Positions 19,289 to 28,813 of a stretch of DNA of 64,000 bases are shown here, piece after piece. The translations under genes and the position numbers were made by a program. Every line of letters begins with the position of its first letter. Position 1 is the first letter of the stretch. The DNA comes from Azospira oryzae (GTDB taxonomy: Bacteria > Pseudomonadota > Gammaproteobacteria > Burkholderiales > Rhodocyclaceae): assembly GCF_004217225.1 (NCBI RefSeq), contig NZ_SHKM01000001.1:1340137-1404136 (forward strand), given 5' to 3'. A model generated the notes under the pieces. That model was not told the DNA's origin, made no database searches, and worked only from the letters and a program-made list of their open reading frames with translations.

Positions 19289-19451
19289 GGCGGGCTCCTG
19301 AATGAATCAAACGATGGAGCAATGTTAGAGAATTCGGGCCCGCAGGTGCTTGCGTTCTTCAGCCCAAAAATGACATTTACGGCAATTTAATTGCGCTAAA
19401 TCACCTATTGCACAATAATAATTTTACGCATTCACAAACCCCGGGAATTTT
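19289..19451. promoter_or_regulatory. Divergent promoter region of leuA and the Lrp-type regulator
   Basis: The AT-rich 163-base gap between divergent genes contains a 6-1-6 inverted repeat (GCAATT, T, AATTGC at 19382-19394) and an AT-rich run to 19430. This looks like a regulator site; the local Lrp/AsnC protein is the natural candidate, but this is inference. Confidence 0.4.
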
Positions 19452-19919
19452 ATGGAAATCGACCGCTACGACCGCCAGATCTTGCAGCTGCTGCAGGAGG
19501 ACGGACGCATCAGCAACCAGGACCTGGCCGACCGCATCGGCCTCTCCCCCTCCCCCTGCCTGCGCCGGGTGCGGGCCCTGGAGGAAGCGGGCCTCATCAC
19601 CGGCTACCGGGCCCAGCTGGACGCGAAAAAGCTGGGCCTGTCCCTGATGGCCCTGATCGGCATTTCCATGGACCAGCACACGCCGGAGCGCTTCACCAAT
19701 TTCGAGGCGGCCATCGCCCAGGTGCCCGAAGTCCTGGAATGCCTGCTCATCACCGGCCAGCAGTCCGACTACCAGCTGAAGGTGGCGGTGCAGGACATGG
19801 ACGCCTACCAGGAGCTGCTGCTCAACCGCATCAACCGCATCGCCGGGGTCACCGGCGTCCATACCAGCTTCGTCCTGCGCCGGGTCATCGACCGCAACAC
19901 CCTGGCCGTGGCCCCTTGA
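19452..19919 (+). CDS. Lrp/AsnC-family transcriptional regulator
   Basis: 155 residues: N-terminal winged helix-turn-helix (DRYDRQILQLLQEDGRIS, recognition region IGLSPSPCLRRVRAL) followed by a RAM/AsnC ligand-binding domain (ECLLITGQQSDYQLKVAV). Such proteins sense amino acids and form octamers that wrap DNA. Position divergent from leuA suggests regulation of leuA or of branched-chain amino acid metabolism. It is the last normal high-GC gene before the low-GC insert. Confidence 0.92.
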   Translation: MEIDRYDRQILQLLQEDGRISNQDLADRIGLSPSPCLRRVRALEEAGLITGYRAQLDAKKLGLSLMALIGISMDQHTPERFTNFEAAIAQVPEVLECLLITGQQSDYQLKVAVQDMDAYQELLLNRINRIAGVTGVHTSFVLRRVIDRNTLAVAP

Positions 19920-20141
19920 AACTTGCTTATGGAGTAAGCGACCTGGATTGCGACGCAACCTTGATGATCGGCGGCACTTGGACTTGAGCCGACACTGATC
20001 GTAAAAACAAGCGCGATGGCAAATAAGGGAGCAAACGTTTCAAGTCAAGGCCACGGAATTTATAGAGGTGTTACTACTCTTGCTTTGGCTGCTGGAAGGT
20101 TTAGGTTGCCTCCATTGGCGGCATGGGGCTCACAAAGGTTA
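19920..20141. other. Low-GC non-coding stretch at the edge of the toxin/IS insert
   Basis: 222 bases between the regulator and the immunity gene. A 60-base sample (20041-20100) is about 47% GC against 70% or more in nearby genes. Short open frames occur but none has a family match or ribosome site that I recognise. Probably the left margin of the horizontally acquired segment. Confidence 0.5.
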
Positions 20142-21056
20142 CTACTTGAGCTTCCCCATGCCGAACAAGCGGGCAAGCCATCCTGTTTTTTGTTGAGAAC
20201 AGCAAGGTAAGCACTTTCCATCAGTACCACTCTTGGCCTCATCCATTTTCACAGGGTGCGTAGTTGGCTTATCCGGTCGAAGAAGATCGCCGGGATAGTT
20301 GGGATGCCCAAGGCAAAGTTGGTCATCCAACCCAAAGGCTTTGACTGCCGCAACAGCCTCGATGCACCAATAGCCGAAATAGCCACCTTCAAGGGTGTGG
20401 TATTTATACCAATAAGGTTGCTCGTACAAGGCAGCATCCTCCGACAGCCCCTTTTTTTGTGGGCGATTCAACTCGGCATACCACTTCTGCACAAAGGTGT
20501 AGAGCAGTTGGGGCTGCTGATCCGCCGGGGCATTAATCGTTTCAAGTAGTCGTTGGTAGGGTTTGGGATGACAAAGCTTCGCACCTACCCTGCGCCCCGG
20601 CTGACGGGTTGCGATGATGCGGTCAAGCAATGCATCTTCACCTTCGTTGCCAATCAGGAGCAGCAAACGTTGCCACTGAACCTCGGGAATCTCTAGAGAA
20701 AGGGCAAGACCGACCAGCCAGAAGCAATTGATGTAATGATCAAGGTTCACTACCCAAGAATGACGCGTGTATTGCTGCCGCTCTGTCCAGACATCCTTAC
20801 CCAAGCGTTCGGCCTCCTCCCAAGCGTCAAGCATTGGTGGGATGTATTGCGCTAACTCGCGGATGGGATCTCCATGGCAGTAATGCTGGAGAAGTAGACT
20901 AAGGTTGTACCCCAACAATGAGTAGACATACTGGGGACGATAGCCGGGATTGCCAGAAGGCTCCTGCAAGAGTCGTTTTCTCTCGTCTATAGTGCTTTCG
21001 TAGAAAAGCATCCACTTTTCAAAATAAACTGAGTCTTTCAAAGGATCACGGATCAT
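20142..21056 (-). CDS. PoNi-type immunity protein (DUF1911-like)
   Basis: 304 residues, intact, in lower-GC DNA than its neighbours. The C-terminal half has a DUF1911-like pattern: YWYKYHTLEGGYFGYWCIEA followed by an acidic AFGLDD and a late NYPGDLL. DUF1910/DUF1911 proteins are known as immunity proteins (PoNi) against PoNe-type PD-(D/E)XK DNase toxins delivered by type VI or similar systems. It overlaps the upstream toxin remnant as ATGA, the usual toxin-immunity layout. A cysteine-bearing tail (GKCLPCCSQ) ends the protein. No secretion genes are in the window. It is now an orphan immunity gene. Confidence 0.72.
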   Translation of the reverse strand: MIRDPLKDSVYFEKWMLFYESTIDERKRLLQEPSGNPGYRPQYVYSLLGYNLSLLLQHYCHGDPIRELAQYIPPMLDAWEEAERLGKDVWTERQQYTRHSWVVNLDHYINCFWLVGLALSLEIPEVQWQRLLLLIGNEGEDALLDRIIATRQPGRRVGAKLCHPKPYQRLLETINAPADQQPQLLYTFVQKWYAELNRPQKKGLSEDAALYEQPYWYKYHTLEGGYFGYWCIEAVAAVKAFGLDDQLCLGHPNYPGDLLRPDKPTTHPVKMDEAKSGTDGKCLPCCSQQKTGWLARLFGMGKLK

Positions 21057-21466
21057 CTCAGCACTCTCGTTAGTATCGTGCTCACCATCGTTGACGTCGC
21101 TTTGGTGATTTTTCCAGAACTATCAACGATGAAGATAAGGGGCTCTCCAGCGGAATCGGTTTGAACACCCTGTTCTTCGAATCGACCCTGAGAAGGTGGA
21201 GGTTCAATCTTCACCGTTTCGACAGGATTCCCCAACGACTTCAGTATCCGACCCGCGTCGGTATTCACCCCGGTCAGCCAATCATCACTCATTTGCATCC
21301 CATCCGCCGTCTGCTTGAGTGTCGACGTTCTGAATATGCACTCCAACACAACATAATCATCCGCCGATGTGCTGCTAATCCTATACAGGTCGTCAATGCC
21401 AGTCTGGCCAATACTGGTGGCGCGGCTGAGCCGTTCTGCATGGTGTTGTGAATCGCCACGGCTTTG
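21053..21466 (-). pseudogene. C-terminal remnant of a PoNe-like nuclease toxin
   Basis: An open frame of 137 codons with no proper start: it follows a TAG that closes a transposase fragment in the same frame. It reads SIGQTGIDDLYR, then DYVVLECIFRTSTLK, then TADGMQMSDDWLTG, the order seen in C-terminal PD-(D/E)XK toxin domains. In active relatives as I recall them the central motif is E-x-K; here the glutamate is followed by Cys-Ile, so the catalytic lysine appears lost. The N-terminal delivery region is missing. It ends by ATGA overlap with the immunity gene. A GTG 40 codons in could start a 98-residue product, but no function is expected. Family assignment is from memory of motifs. Confidence 0.65.
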
Positions 21467-21625
21467 CTAACCACTCTGTAGCCAGTTGGAATATTGGTTT
21501 TCGAACGTTACCGGAGAAGCGTTGCCGGCATAACCGTAACGGTATTTCGGGTTGCAGATCATTTCGATGTGGTTGAAGACATCGTGGCGTGCTTCGTCGT
21601 GGTCGATGAATATCTTGCGACGGGA
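21467..21625 (-). mobile_element. IS3-family transposase C-terminal fragment
   Basis: 53 codons directly after the transglutaminase stop and in its frame, ending in TAG. The text EARHDVFNHIEMICNPKYRY followed by GYAGNASPVTFENQY matches the end of IS3-group OrfB transposases, whose usual form is close to DVFdYIEMFYNPkRRHG..SPvEFE. Several normally conserved positions differ (FYN as ICN, RRH as YRY), so it is decayed. The catalytic DDE region and both terminal repeats are absent. It is the trace of an insertion that probably removed the front of the toxin gene. Confidence 0.72.
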
Positions 21626-22558
21626 TCAAACCAGGGGCAGCACCGTCACCGCCACCTCCAGCTCGTGGGCGCCGCCGCCCAGGATGACGCCGCGCATGGG
21701 GGAAACGTCGCCGAAATCCCGGCCCCAGGCCAGGGTGATGTGGCGGCTGTCGGGAATGAGGTCGTTGGTGGGGTCCAGATCCACCCAGCCCAGGCCGGGA
21801 CAGAACAGGGAAACCCAGGCGTGGGAGGCGTCGGCCCCGATCAGCCGGGGGCTGCCCGGGGGCGGCTCGGTGAGCAGGTAGCCGCTGACGTAACGGGCCG
21901 GCAGGCCGAGGGAGCGCAGGCAGGCCAGCATGAGGTGGGCGAAGTCCTGGCAGACGCCCCGCTTCCTGGCCAGCACCTCGGCCACCGGGGTGGCGACGCT
22001 GGTGGCCTGGGGGTCGAATTCGAACTCGGCATGGATGCGCCCCATGAGGTCCCGGGCCGCCGCCAGCAGGCCCCGGCCGGGGGTGAAGGACGGCGCCGCA
22101 TAGGCGGCGAAGGCGGGCCCCAGGCTGACGAAGGGAGAGGGAAAGGCGAACTGCACCGCCTCCAGCAGTTCCGCCGGCGGCGGCAGGGCGCCCCGGTACA
22201 CCAGGGCCTGGCGCCAGCCTTCCCAGGGCTGGCCCGGGGGCAGTTCGCCGGCAAAGCGGGGCAGCACCTCGATCTCGGTCTCGGCCCGCACCGTGAGGCT
22301 GTCGTGGGGACCGTCGAAGGCCAGCTGGGTGACCGGATTGCCGAAGGCGTCCCAGCGCTCCAGGCGCAGGGATGGCAGGGGCTCCACCTCCAGCCGGTGT
22401 TCCCGTACCGTCTGCCAGGGCAGGGGCCGGGGCGTCAGATGCAGCAGCTGCTGGGAGAGGGCCACCGGGGCGCCGTAACGGTATTCGGTGGCGTGGGTGA
22501 TGCGGTAGGCCGCCGCCAGGGGCGCCTCCGGGGCCGGAACCGGATCGTGCAAGGGCAT
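21626..22558 (-). CDS. Transglutaminase-like cysteine protease family protein
   Basis: 310 residues. N-terminal beta-rich domain (ATEYRYGAPVALSQQLLHL) then a papain-like transglutaminase core with the triad: Cys in GVCQDFAHLMLAC (near 199), His in DASHAWVSLF (near 241), Asp in DLDPTND (near 257). Bacterial members may hydrolyse or form amide bonds; no substrate is known. Starts two bases after the stop of the ATP-grasp/alpha-E gene, so it belongs to that operon. Its 3' end abuts the IS3 fragment but the C-terminus (ELEVAVTVLPLV) looks complete. Confidence 0.88.
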   Translation of the reverse strand: MPLHDPVPAPEAPLAAAYRITHATEYRYGAPVALSQQLLHLTPRPLPWQTVREHRLEVEPLPSLRLERWDAFGNPVTQLAFDGPHDSLTVRAETEIEVLPRFAGELPPGQPWEGWRQALVYRGALPPPAELLEAVQFAFPSPFVSLGPAFAAYAAPSFTPGRGLLAAARDLMGRIHAEFEFDPQATSVATPVAEVLARKRGVCQDFAHLMLACLRSLGLPARYVSGYLLTEPPPGSPRLIGADASHAWVSLFCPGLGWVDLDPTNDLIPDSRHITLAWGRDFGDVSPMRGVILGGGAHELEVAVTVLPLV

Positions 22559-22560
22559 GC

Positions 22561-25140
22561 TCAGGCCGCCACCGTCTGATGGCTGACGTCGCCCACGTGG
22601 GTGAAGTAGCGCATGGCCAGGCGGTCGGAAAGCTCCCGCACCGCCGCCGCCAGGGCCCACAGCACGGCCGCCAGGTCCTCGCAGGCATTGCAGCCGATGC
22701 AGTCGCCGCAGACGTCGCCCTGGAAGCGGGAGAGGTCCACGCTGCGCAGGCGGGCCAGCAGCAGTTCCAGGTCGTCGGTGAAGGGGGCGCCGGCCTCCCC
22801 GGCCCCGCCGCCCAGGGACTGTTGCAGGCGGCCCAGGTAGCGCCCCACCACCTGGGCCTGGAAGGCCACCGAGTGGGGGTTGTCCTCGTCCAGCACCAGA
22901 AGGTCGATCACCGGCAGCAGTTCGGGCTGGGAGAGGTAGCGGGAGCGGTAGGTGATGGTGCTGTCGGCCAGCTCCAGCAGCCACTCCAGGCCGCCCTGGC
23001 CCTGGGAGCGGTCCTTGCCCTCCAGGGCGAGGAAGCCGGCGATGGCCGAGGCCAGGAAGTGCAGCCGCTCCAGGCGGCGGCCCACCACGTGGAAGCGCCA
23101 GCCGTCGTCCCGGGTCATGTTGTCCATGGTGAAGCCGGCCAGGGAAGCGCAGGAGAGCAGGGCCTGGTCGAGGCAGGCCAGGGTCTCGCCGGGCTCGGGC
23201 CGGCTTTCCTTGCTGGCCTGCATGTCGTGGTTGAGGCGGTTGATGGCGTGCCAGTGGTCCATGGAGAGGCGCTCCCGCACCTGGGTGGCGGACCATTGCA
23301 GGCGCTTCAGGCCTGCCGCCAGGCCGGTATCCCAGGCGTCGTCGAAGACCGCCCGGGTCAGCCGCTCGGCCAGGGTCGGGGGCAGGGCCGGCGGCCGGGC
23401 CGCCGCCTGTTCCCCGGCCTCGTCCCGGGGCGGCAGCAGGCCCATGGCCTCGCCCACCGCCAGGGCGGCGAACAGCTCCGGCCCCGGCTCGCCGCCGGCG
23501 TCGATGAGCCGGGTCAGGGCCACCCGCAGGAAGCGGCTGGTGTGGTCGCAACGCTCCGAATAGCGGCCCAGCCAGAAGAGGTTTTCCACCACCCGGGAAG
23601 AGAGGCTGCGACCGCCCCGCACCACGTCCCGGGCGCCGATGGAGGGTTTGAGCAGGCTGAAGGTGGACACCGGCTCGTCGGACAGCACCCAGGCGTCCTT
23701 GGAGGCGCCGCCCCGCTGCATGGAAATGACCCGGGCGCCGGCACCGCCGGCCACCCGGGCGAGGCCGCCGGGCATCACCCGGTAGCCCTGGGGCGTGGCC
23801 ACGGCATAGACCCGCAGACCCGCCGGCCGGGCCAGCAGGCGCCGCTCGTGGCTGCGGCTCCAGGTGGGGGCCTGGGACAGCTGTACCAGTTCCTGGGCAA
23901 CGTAGGCCTGGGGCTCGGCCTGCAGGCGGGCCAGCAGCTGCTCCCGCTGGGCGCCCTTCAGGTCGGCGCCGAAAATGGGGTCGAAGCGGCGGCCGGGAAA
24001 GGCCGCCTTGATCACCAGCTGGTCCAGGTGTTCGCTGGTGTATTTGAGGGCCGGCGCCTCGCCGCACCACCAGGTGGCCACCGAGGGCATCTGCAGGGGT
24101 TCCCCCAGGAGGCGCTCGCAGATGGCCGGGAGGAAGCCCGGCAACGCCCCCGACTCCACCACGCCGCTACCCAGGGCATTGGCCACCAGCACCCGGCCGG
24201 CCCGCACCGCCTGCAGCAGGCCGGGCACGCCGAGGGCGGAATCGCCGCGCAGCTCCAGGGGGTCGCAGAAGTCGTCGTCCTGGCGGCGCAGGATGGCGTG
24301 CACCCGCTTCAGGCCGGTGAGGGTCTTAAGGAAGACGGTCTCGCCCCGCACCGTCAGGTCCGGCCCTTCCACCAGGGGGAAGCCCAGGTAGCGGGCCAGG
24401 TAGGCGTGCTCGAAGTAGGTTTCGTTGTAGGGCCCGGGCGTGAGCAGCACGATCAGGGGTGGCTCGCCGCCCTCGCCGCTGTCCGGGGCGTAGTGGGCCA
24501 GGCTCTCCTGGACGCTGCGGAAGAAGCCGGCCAGGTGCTCCACTTTCAGGTCGCGGAAGAGGTCGGGGAAGACCCGGGAGACGATCAGCCGGTTTTCCAG
24601 GGAATAGCCGGCGCCGGAGGGGGCCTGGGTGCGGTCGGCGATGGCCCACCAGCGGCCGTCCGGCGAGCGGGCCAGGTCCACGGCGTAGAAATGGAGGAAG
24701 GTGTCGCCGGGCTGGCGCACCTGGCGGCAGGGCCAGAGGAAGCCGCCGTGGCCGTACACCAGGGCCGGCGGCAGCAGGCCCGAGGCCAGCAGGTCCTGGG
24801 GGCCGTAGAGGTCGGCCAGGACGGCGTTGAGCAGGGTGGCGCGCTGGGCCACGGCGGCGGCGAGCTGGCGCCACTCGTCGGCGGGGATGATCAGCGGCAG
24901 GGGGTCCAGTTCCCAGGGCCGGTCGGTGCCCTTGGGGTCGGCATAGACGTTGTAGGTGACGCCGTTTTCCTGGATGCGCCGCTGCACGAAGGCCAGGCGG
25001 GCCCGCATCTGCTCCGGCGAGGCGGCGTCCAGGTGGGAAAAGAAGGCTTGCCAGTGGGGACGCACCGCGCCGCCGGCGGCGAGCATTTCGTCGTAGCGGC
25101 CGGCGGAATCGGGATAGATGGAGAGAAGGGTGCGCGCCAT
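22561..25140 (-). CDS. Fused circularly permuted ATP-grasp and alpha-E protein
   Basis: About 859 residues. Residues 15-480 are a circularly permuted ATP-grasp ligase (QAFFSHLDAASPEQM, YNVYADPKG, FLKTLTGLKRVHAILRRQDD, FCDPLELRGDS, LGVPGLLQAVRAGRVLVANA). From about residue 510 an alpha-E helical domain follows (VENLFWLGRYSERCDHTSR, CIGCNACEDLAAVLWA). ATP-grasp enzymes join a carboxylate to an amine through an acyl phosphate, so a peptide or amide ligase is expected; the alpha-E role is unknown. The same two domains are separate genes at 31654 and 30558. ATG at 25140 is chosen over an upstream TTG. Two bases separate it from the next gene. Confidence 0.88.
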   Translation of the reverse strand: MARTLLSIYPDSAGRYDEMLAAGGAVRPHWQAFFSHLDAASPEQMRARLAFVQRRIQENGVTYNVYADPKGTDRPWELDPLPLIIPADEWRQLAAAVAQRATLLNAVLADLYGPQDLLASGLLPPALVYGHGGFLWPCRQVRQPGDTFLHFYAVDLARSPDGRWWAIADRTQAPSGAGYSLENRLIVSRVFPDLFRDLKVEHLAGFFRSVQESLAHYAPDSGEGGEPPLIVLLTPGPYNETYFEHAYLARYLGFPLVEGPDLTVRGETVFLKTLTGLKRVHAILRRQDDDFCDPLELRGDSALGVPGLLQAVRAGRVLVANALGSGVVESGALPGFLPAICERLLGEPLQMPSVATWWCGEAPALKYTSEHLDQLVIKAAFPGRRFDPIFGADLKGAQREQLLARLQAEPQAYVAQELVQLSQAPTWSRSHERRLLARPAGLRVYAVATPQGYRVMPGGLARVAGGAGARVISMQRGGASKDAWVLSDEPVSTFSLLKPSIGARDVVRGGRSLSSRVVENLFWLGRYSERCDHTSRFLRVALTRLIDAGGEPGPELFAALAVGEAMGLLPPRDEAGEQAAARPPALPPTLAERLTRAVFDDAWDTGLAAGLKRLQWSATQVRERLSMDHWHAINRLNHDMQASKESRPEPGETLACLDQALLSCASLAGFTMDNMTRDDGWRFHVVGRRLERLHFLASAIAGFLALEGKDRSQGQGGLEWLLELADSTITYRSRYLSQPELLPVIDLLVLDEDNPHSVAFQAQVVGRYLGRLQQSLGGGAGEAGAPFTDDLELLLARLRSVDLSRFQGDVCGDCIGCNACEDLAAVLWALAAAVRELSDRLAMRYFTHVGDVSHQTVAA

Positions 25141-25206
25141 GGCGTTCCGCAAAAAAGCGCGGCGGGGAAAAGGGGCGCCGCGCTGGTGGTTTTTTCCAGG
25201 GAGGGA

Positions 25207-28200
25207 CTAGGGCCGGCCCTGGCGGCGCAAGTCTAGCGTAAACGGGAATTCCGGGTTCTGCAGCGGCGCCGCCTGGCCCCGGCCCGCCAGGGGGCCCGGA
25301 GTGTGGCCCATGGGGAAGAAGCGGGCCAGGCGCCGGCTCTCGGCCTCGAAGGCATTGACCGGGAAGGCCTCGAAATTGCGCCCGCCCGGATGGGCCACGT
25401 GGTACTGGCAGCCGCCCAGGGAGCGGTCCATCCAGGTATCCACCAGGTCGAAGGTCAGGGGCGCATGGACGCCGATGGTGGGATGCAGGCAGGCGGCCGG
25501 CTGCCAGGCCCGGTAGCGCACCCCGGCGACGAACTCGCCGACGGTGCCGGTGGGCTGCAGGGGCACGGCATGGCCGTTGCAGGTAAGGCGGTAGCGGTCC
25601 GGTGGCAGGCCCGTGACCTTGACCTGGAGCCGCTCCACGGAGGAATCCACATAGCGCACGGTGCCGCCGGCGGCGCCCTCCTCGCCCATGACGTGCCAGG
25701 GCTCCAGGGCGTGGCGCAGCTCCACGGCGACGCCGCGTACGGCGAAGTCGCCGATGCGGGGGAAGCGGAATTCCAGGTGGGGCGCGAACCAGGCCGGGTC
25801 GAAGGCGTAGCCCGCCGCCTGCATTTCCGTCACCACGTCGGCGAAATCCTGGGCGATGAAGTGGGGCAGCATGAAGCGGTCGTGCAGCTCCGTGCCCCAG
25901 CGGGCCAGCCGCTCCGGGGCGTAGGGACGGGCCCAGAAGCGGGCCACCAGGGCCCGCAGCAGCAGTTGCTGGGTCAGGCTCATGCGGGCGTGGGGCGGCA
26001 TCTCGAAGGCCCGCAGTTCCAGCAGGCCCAGGCGCCCCGTGGGGCCGTCGGGGGAGAACAGCTTGTCGATGCAGAACTCGGCCCGGTGGGTGTTGCCGGT
26101 GACGTCGATGAGCAGGTTGCGCAGCAGCCGGTCGGTGAGCCAGGGGGCGCCTCCCTCCCCCGGCGGCGGGAACTGGCGGAAGGCGGTCTCCAGCTCGTAG
26201 AGGCTGTCGTTGCGGGCCTCGTCCACCCGCGGTGCCTGGGAGGTGGGGCCGACGAAGAGGCCGGAGAAGAGGTAGGATAGGCTGGGGTGGTTGTGCCAGT
26301 AGGAGATGAGGCTGCGCAGCAGGTCGGGCCGGCGCAGGAAGGGGGAATCGGCCGGCGTGGCGCCGCCGAGGACGAAGTGGTTGCCGCCGCCGGTGCCGGT
26401 GTGGCGGCCGTCGAGCATGAACTTCTCGGTAGAGAGGCGGGTTTCCCGGGCCGCCTCGTAGAGGTGGCTGGTGCGCTCCACCAGTTCGTCCCAGGATTTG
26501 GCCGGGTGGATGTTCACCTCGATCACCCCCGGGTCCGGCGTCACCCGGAACACTTCCAGGCGGGGGTCCCGGGGCGGCTCGTAGCCTTCGAACATGACCG
26601 GCAGGCCCTGGGCTTCGGCGGTGGCTTCCACCGCCGCCAGCACTTCCAGGTAGTCCTCCAGGCTGCCCACGGGGGGCATGAAAATGTAGAGCACGCCGTT
26701 ACGGGGTTCGGCGCACATGGCGGTGCGGGTGATCCAGGCGGCGGATTGGTGATGCCCCGGGACCCGCTCCCCGCCTGCCTCTCCAGGAATGCCACCCGGA
26801 GATGCGCTTGCTGCCTGCCTGCCAGGCATGGCCTCCGTGGGGATGCCCGGCATCTGCCGCCGCAGTTCGGCGTGGCGGGCCAGGGGCGCCCGGGGCGCCG
26901 CCGGGTCCGGCGGATTGAGGTAGGGGTAGTCGGACTGGCTGACCCAGGGCTGGGAATCCAGGGGCAGGCGGTAGCCCACCGGGGAGTCGCCGGGGATCAG
27001 GTAGCAGCGCTCGCTGCGCAGGAACCAGGAACCGCTCTGCCAGCGGCCGGCGGCCGTCTTGCCCAGGGGCAGCACCTGGCCCACGGCCTGCTCCAGGCCC
27101 CGGGTGAACACCTTGGCCAGACGTGCCCGCTCCAGGGGATCGTCGAGGCGGGCATCGAAGGGATCCACGTTGGCCGGCAGGCGCCGCTCCCGCCACAGGT
27201 AGTAGAAGGCGTCCTCATAGGCGGGGAACACATGCTTTTCCTCCAGGCCCAGGCGCCGCGCCACCTCGCCGAGGAAGGCGCCGGCCCGGGCGGCATCGAC
27301 GCCGTAGTCCCGGGACTCGTCGGCGTACAGCTCGGGCCGCTGCCACAGGGGCTCGCCGTCCTGGCGCCAGTAGCAGTTGAGGGACCAGCGGGGCAGCTGT
27401 TCCCCCGGATACCACTTGCCCTGGCCGAAATGCATGAAGCCCCGGGGGGCGTACTTCTCCCGCAGGCGGTGGAACAGGTCGGCCGCCAGCAGGCGCTTTT
27501 TCGGCCCCAGGGCCTCGGTGTTCCACTCGGCCCCGTCCGGGTCGTCCATGGAGACGAAGGTGGGCTCGCCGCCCATGGTCAGGCGCACGTCCCGGGCCGC
27601 CAGGTCGCTGTCCACCGTCTGCCCCAGGGCTTCGATGCGGGACCACTGTTCCTCGCTGTAGGGCTTGGTCACCCGGGGCGCTTCCCAGATGCGGCTGACG
27701 CCCATGGTGTGGCCGAACTCGCATTCGCACGGCTCCAGGGCGCCGCTGATGGGCGCCGCCGAGGAAGGCTCGGGGGAGGCGGCCAGGGGAACATGGCCCT
27801 CGCCGGCGAAGAGGCCGGAGGTGGGGTCCAGGCCGATCCAGCCGGCGCCGGGCAGGTACACCTCGCACCAGGCGTGCAGGTCGGTGAAATCGGCTGCGGG
27901 ACCGGAGGGACCGTCCAGGGATTTGACGTCGGCGGTGAGCTGGATCAGGTAGCCGGAAACGAAGCGGGCCGCCAGGCCCAGGTGGCGCAGCAGCTGGCAG
28001 AGCAGCCAGGCCGAGTCGCGGCAGGAGCCGGAGCCCTTGGCCAGAGTCTCTTCCGGTGTCTGCACCCCGGGCTCGAGGCGGATCAGGTAGGAAATGTCCC
28101 GGGCCAGGCGGGCGTTGAGGGCCACCAGGAAATCCACGCTGCGGCACTTCTCCCGGGAGATGGAAGCCAGATACGCCTGGAATTTCGGCGTCGCCGGCAG

Positions 28201-28560
28201 GGTGTACAGATAGGGCGCCAGCTCGTGTCGCTGCCAGGCCTCGTAAGCGAAGGGCACCTCCTCCGCATAGGGTTCGAGGAAGAAGTCGAAGGGATTGATG
28301 ACCGACATCTGGGCCACCAGATCCACCTCCACCCGGAACTCCCGGGTCTTCTCCGGGAACACCAGGCGGGCCAGCCAGTTGGCCTGGGGATCCTGCTGCC
28401 AGTTGATGAAGTGCTCCCCCGGCATCACCTTGAGGGAATAGGAGAGGATGGGGGTGCGGCTGTGGGGCGCCGGACGCAGCCGGATCACCTGGGGCCCCAG
28501 GGCGATGGGCCGGTCGTAGCGGTAATGGGTGACGTGGTTCAGCGCGACGTGGATGGACAC
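25207..28560 (-). CDS. Transglutaminase-like / DUF2126 protein
   Basis: 1117 residues. Residues 1-290 form a transglutaminase N-terminal and core domain ([18 protein letters not shown]; Cys in [14 protein letters not shown] near 173; His in [19 protein letters not shown]). The remainder is DUF2126 ([60 protein letters not shown]). Such proteins are found with alpha-E and ATP-grasp genes and are thought to act on a peptide product. A Gly/Pro/Met-rich linker (about residues 570-605, coded by 26760-26850) looks inserted between conserved blocks. First gene of the leftward operon; 66 bases separate it from the ATP-grasp gene. Confidence 0.87.
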   Translation of the reverse strand: MSIHVALNHVTHYRYDRPIALGPQVIRLRPAPHSRTPILSYSLKVMPGEHFINWQQDPQANWLARLVFPEKTREFRVEVDLVAQMSVINPFDFFLEPYAEEVPFAYEAWQRHELAPYLYTLPATPKFQAYLASISREKCRSVDFLVALNARLARDISYLIRLEPGVQTPEETLAKGSGSCRDSAWLLCQLLRHLGLAARFVSGYLIQLTADVKSLDGPSGPAADFTDLHAWCEVYLPGAGWIGLDPTSGLFAGEGHVPLAASPEPSSAAPISGALEPCECEFGHTMGVSRIWEAPRVTKPYSEEQWSRIEALGQTVDSDLAARDVRLTMGGEPTFVSMDDPDGAEWNTEALGPKKRLLAADLFHRLREKYAPRGFMHFGQGKWYPGEQLPRWSLNCYWRQDGEPLWQRPELYADESRDYGVDAARAGAFLGEVARRLGLEEKHVFPAYEDAFYYLWRERRLPANVDPFDARLDDPLERARLAKVFTRGLEQAVGQVLPLGKTAAGRWQSGSWFLRSERCYLIPGDSPVGYRLPLDSQPWVSQSDYPYLNPPDPAAPRAPLARHAELRRQMPGIPTEAMPGRQAASASPGGIPGEAGGERVPGHHQSAAWITRTAMCAEPRNGVLYIFMPPVGSLEDYLEVLAAVEATAEAQGLPVMFEGYEPPRDPRLEVFRVTPDPGVIEVNIHPAKSWDELVERTSHLYEAARETRLSTEKFMLDGRHTGTGGGNHFVLGGATPADSPFLRRPDLLRSLISYWHNHPSLSYLFSGLFVGPTSQAPRVDEARNDSLYELETAFRQFPPPGEGGAPWLTDRLLRNLLIDVTGNTHRAEFCIDKLFSPDGPTGRLGLLELRAFEMPPHARMSLTQQLLLRALVARFWARPYAPERLARWGTELHDRFMLPHFIAQDFADVVTEMQAAGYAFDPAWFAPHLEFRFPRIGDFAVRGVAVELRHALEPWHVMGEEGAAGGTVRYVDSSVERLQVKVTGLPPDRYRLTCNGHAVPLQPTGTVGEFVAGVRYRAWQPAACLHPTIGVHAPLTFDLVDTWMDRSLGGCQYHVAHPGGRNFEAFPVNAFEAESRRLARFFPMGHTPGPLAGRGQAAPLQNPEFPFTLDLRRQGRP

Positions 28561-28813
28561 GGGGCGGCTCCGGGCGATGGGCGATAGCCGGATTTAGCAA
28601 GAGCCGGGCCATGCCCCAGGACGGGTCACCCCCTGGAGAGGCGCATGGATACTGGGCCCCGGGCCGGCCGCCGGCCATCATCCGCACCATCCCGGAGCAC
28701 GCCTGCCCCGGGCGCACCAGGAACGGGAGCCCCAGCCCCCTGTTACAGCCCAGTTGCAGCATTTTCCCTGCGTGATAACCTCCCACCCTTCCGCATTTCA
28801 ACCCAACACCCAG

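Noticed and set aside
20016-20210. Short plus-strand frame of 64 codons in the low-GC insert
   Set aside because: No ribosome site or recognisable family, and it runs antisense into the immunity gene.
21289-21474. Minus-strand frame of 61 codons overlapping the toxin remnant
   Set aside because: Out of frame with both the transposase and toxin fragments, which have recognisable motifs.
22579-25236. Plus-strand open frame opposite the ATP-grasp/alpha-E gene
   Set aside because: Antisense shadow with low-complexity Gly/Gln/His composition.
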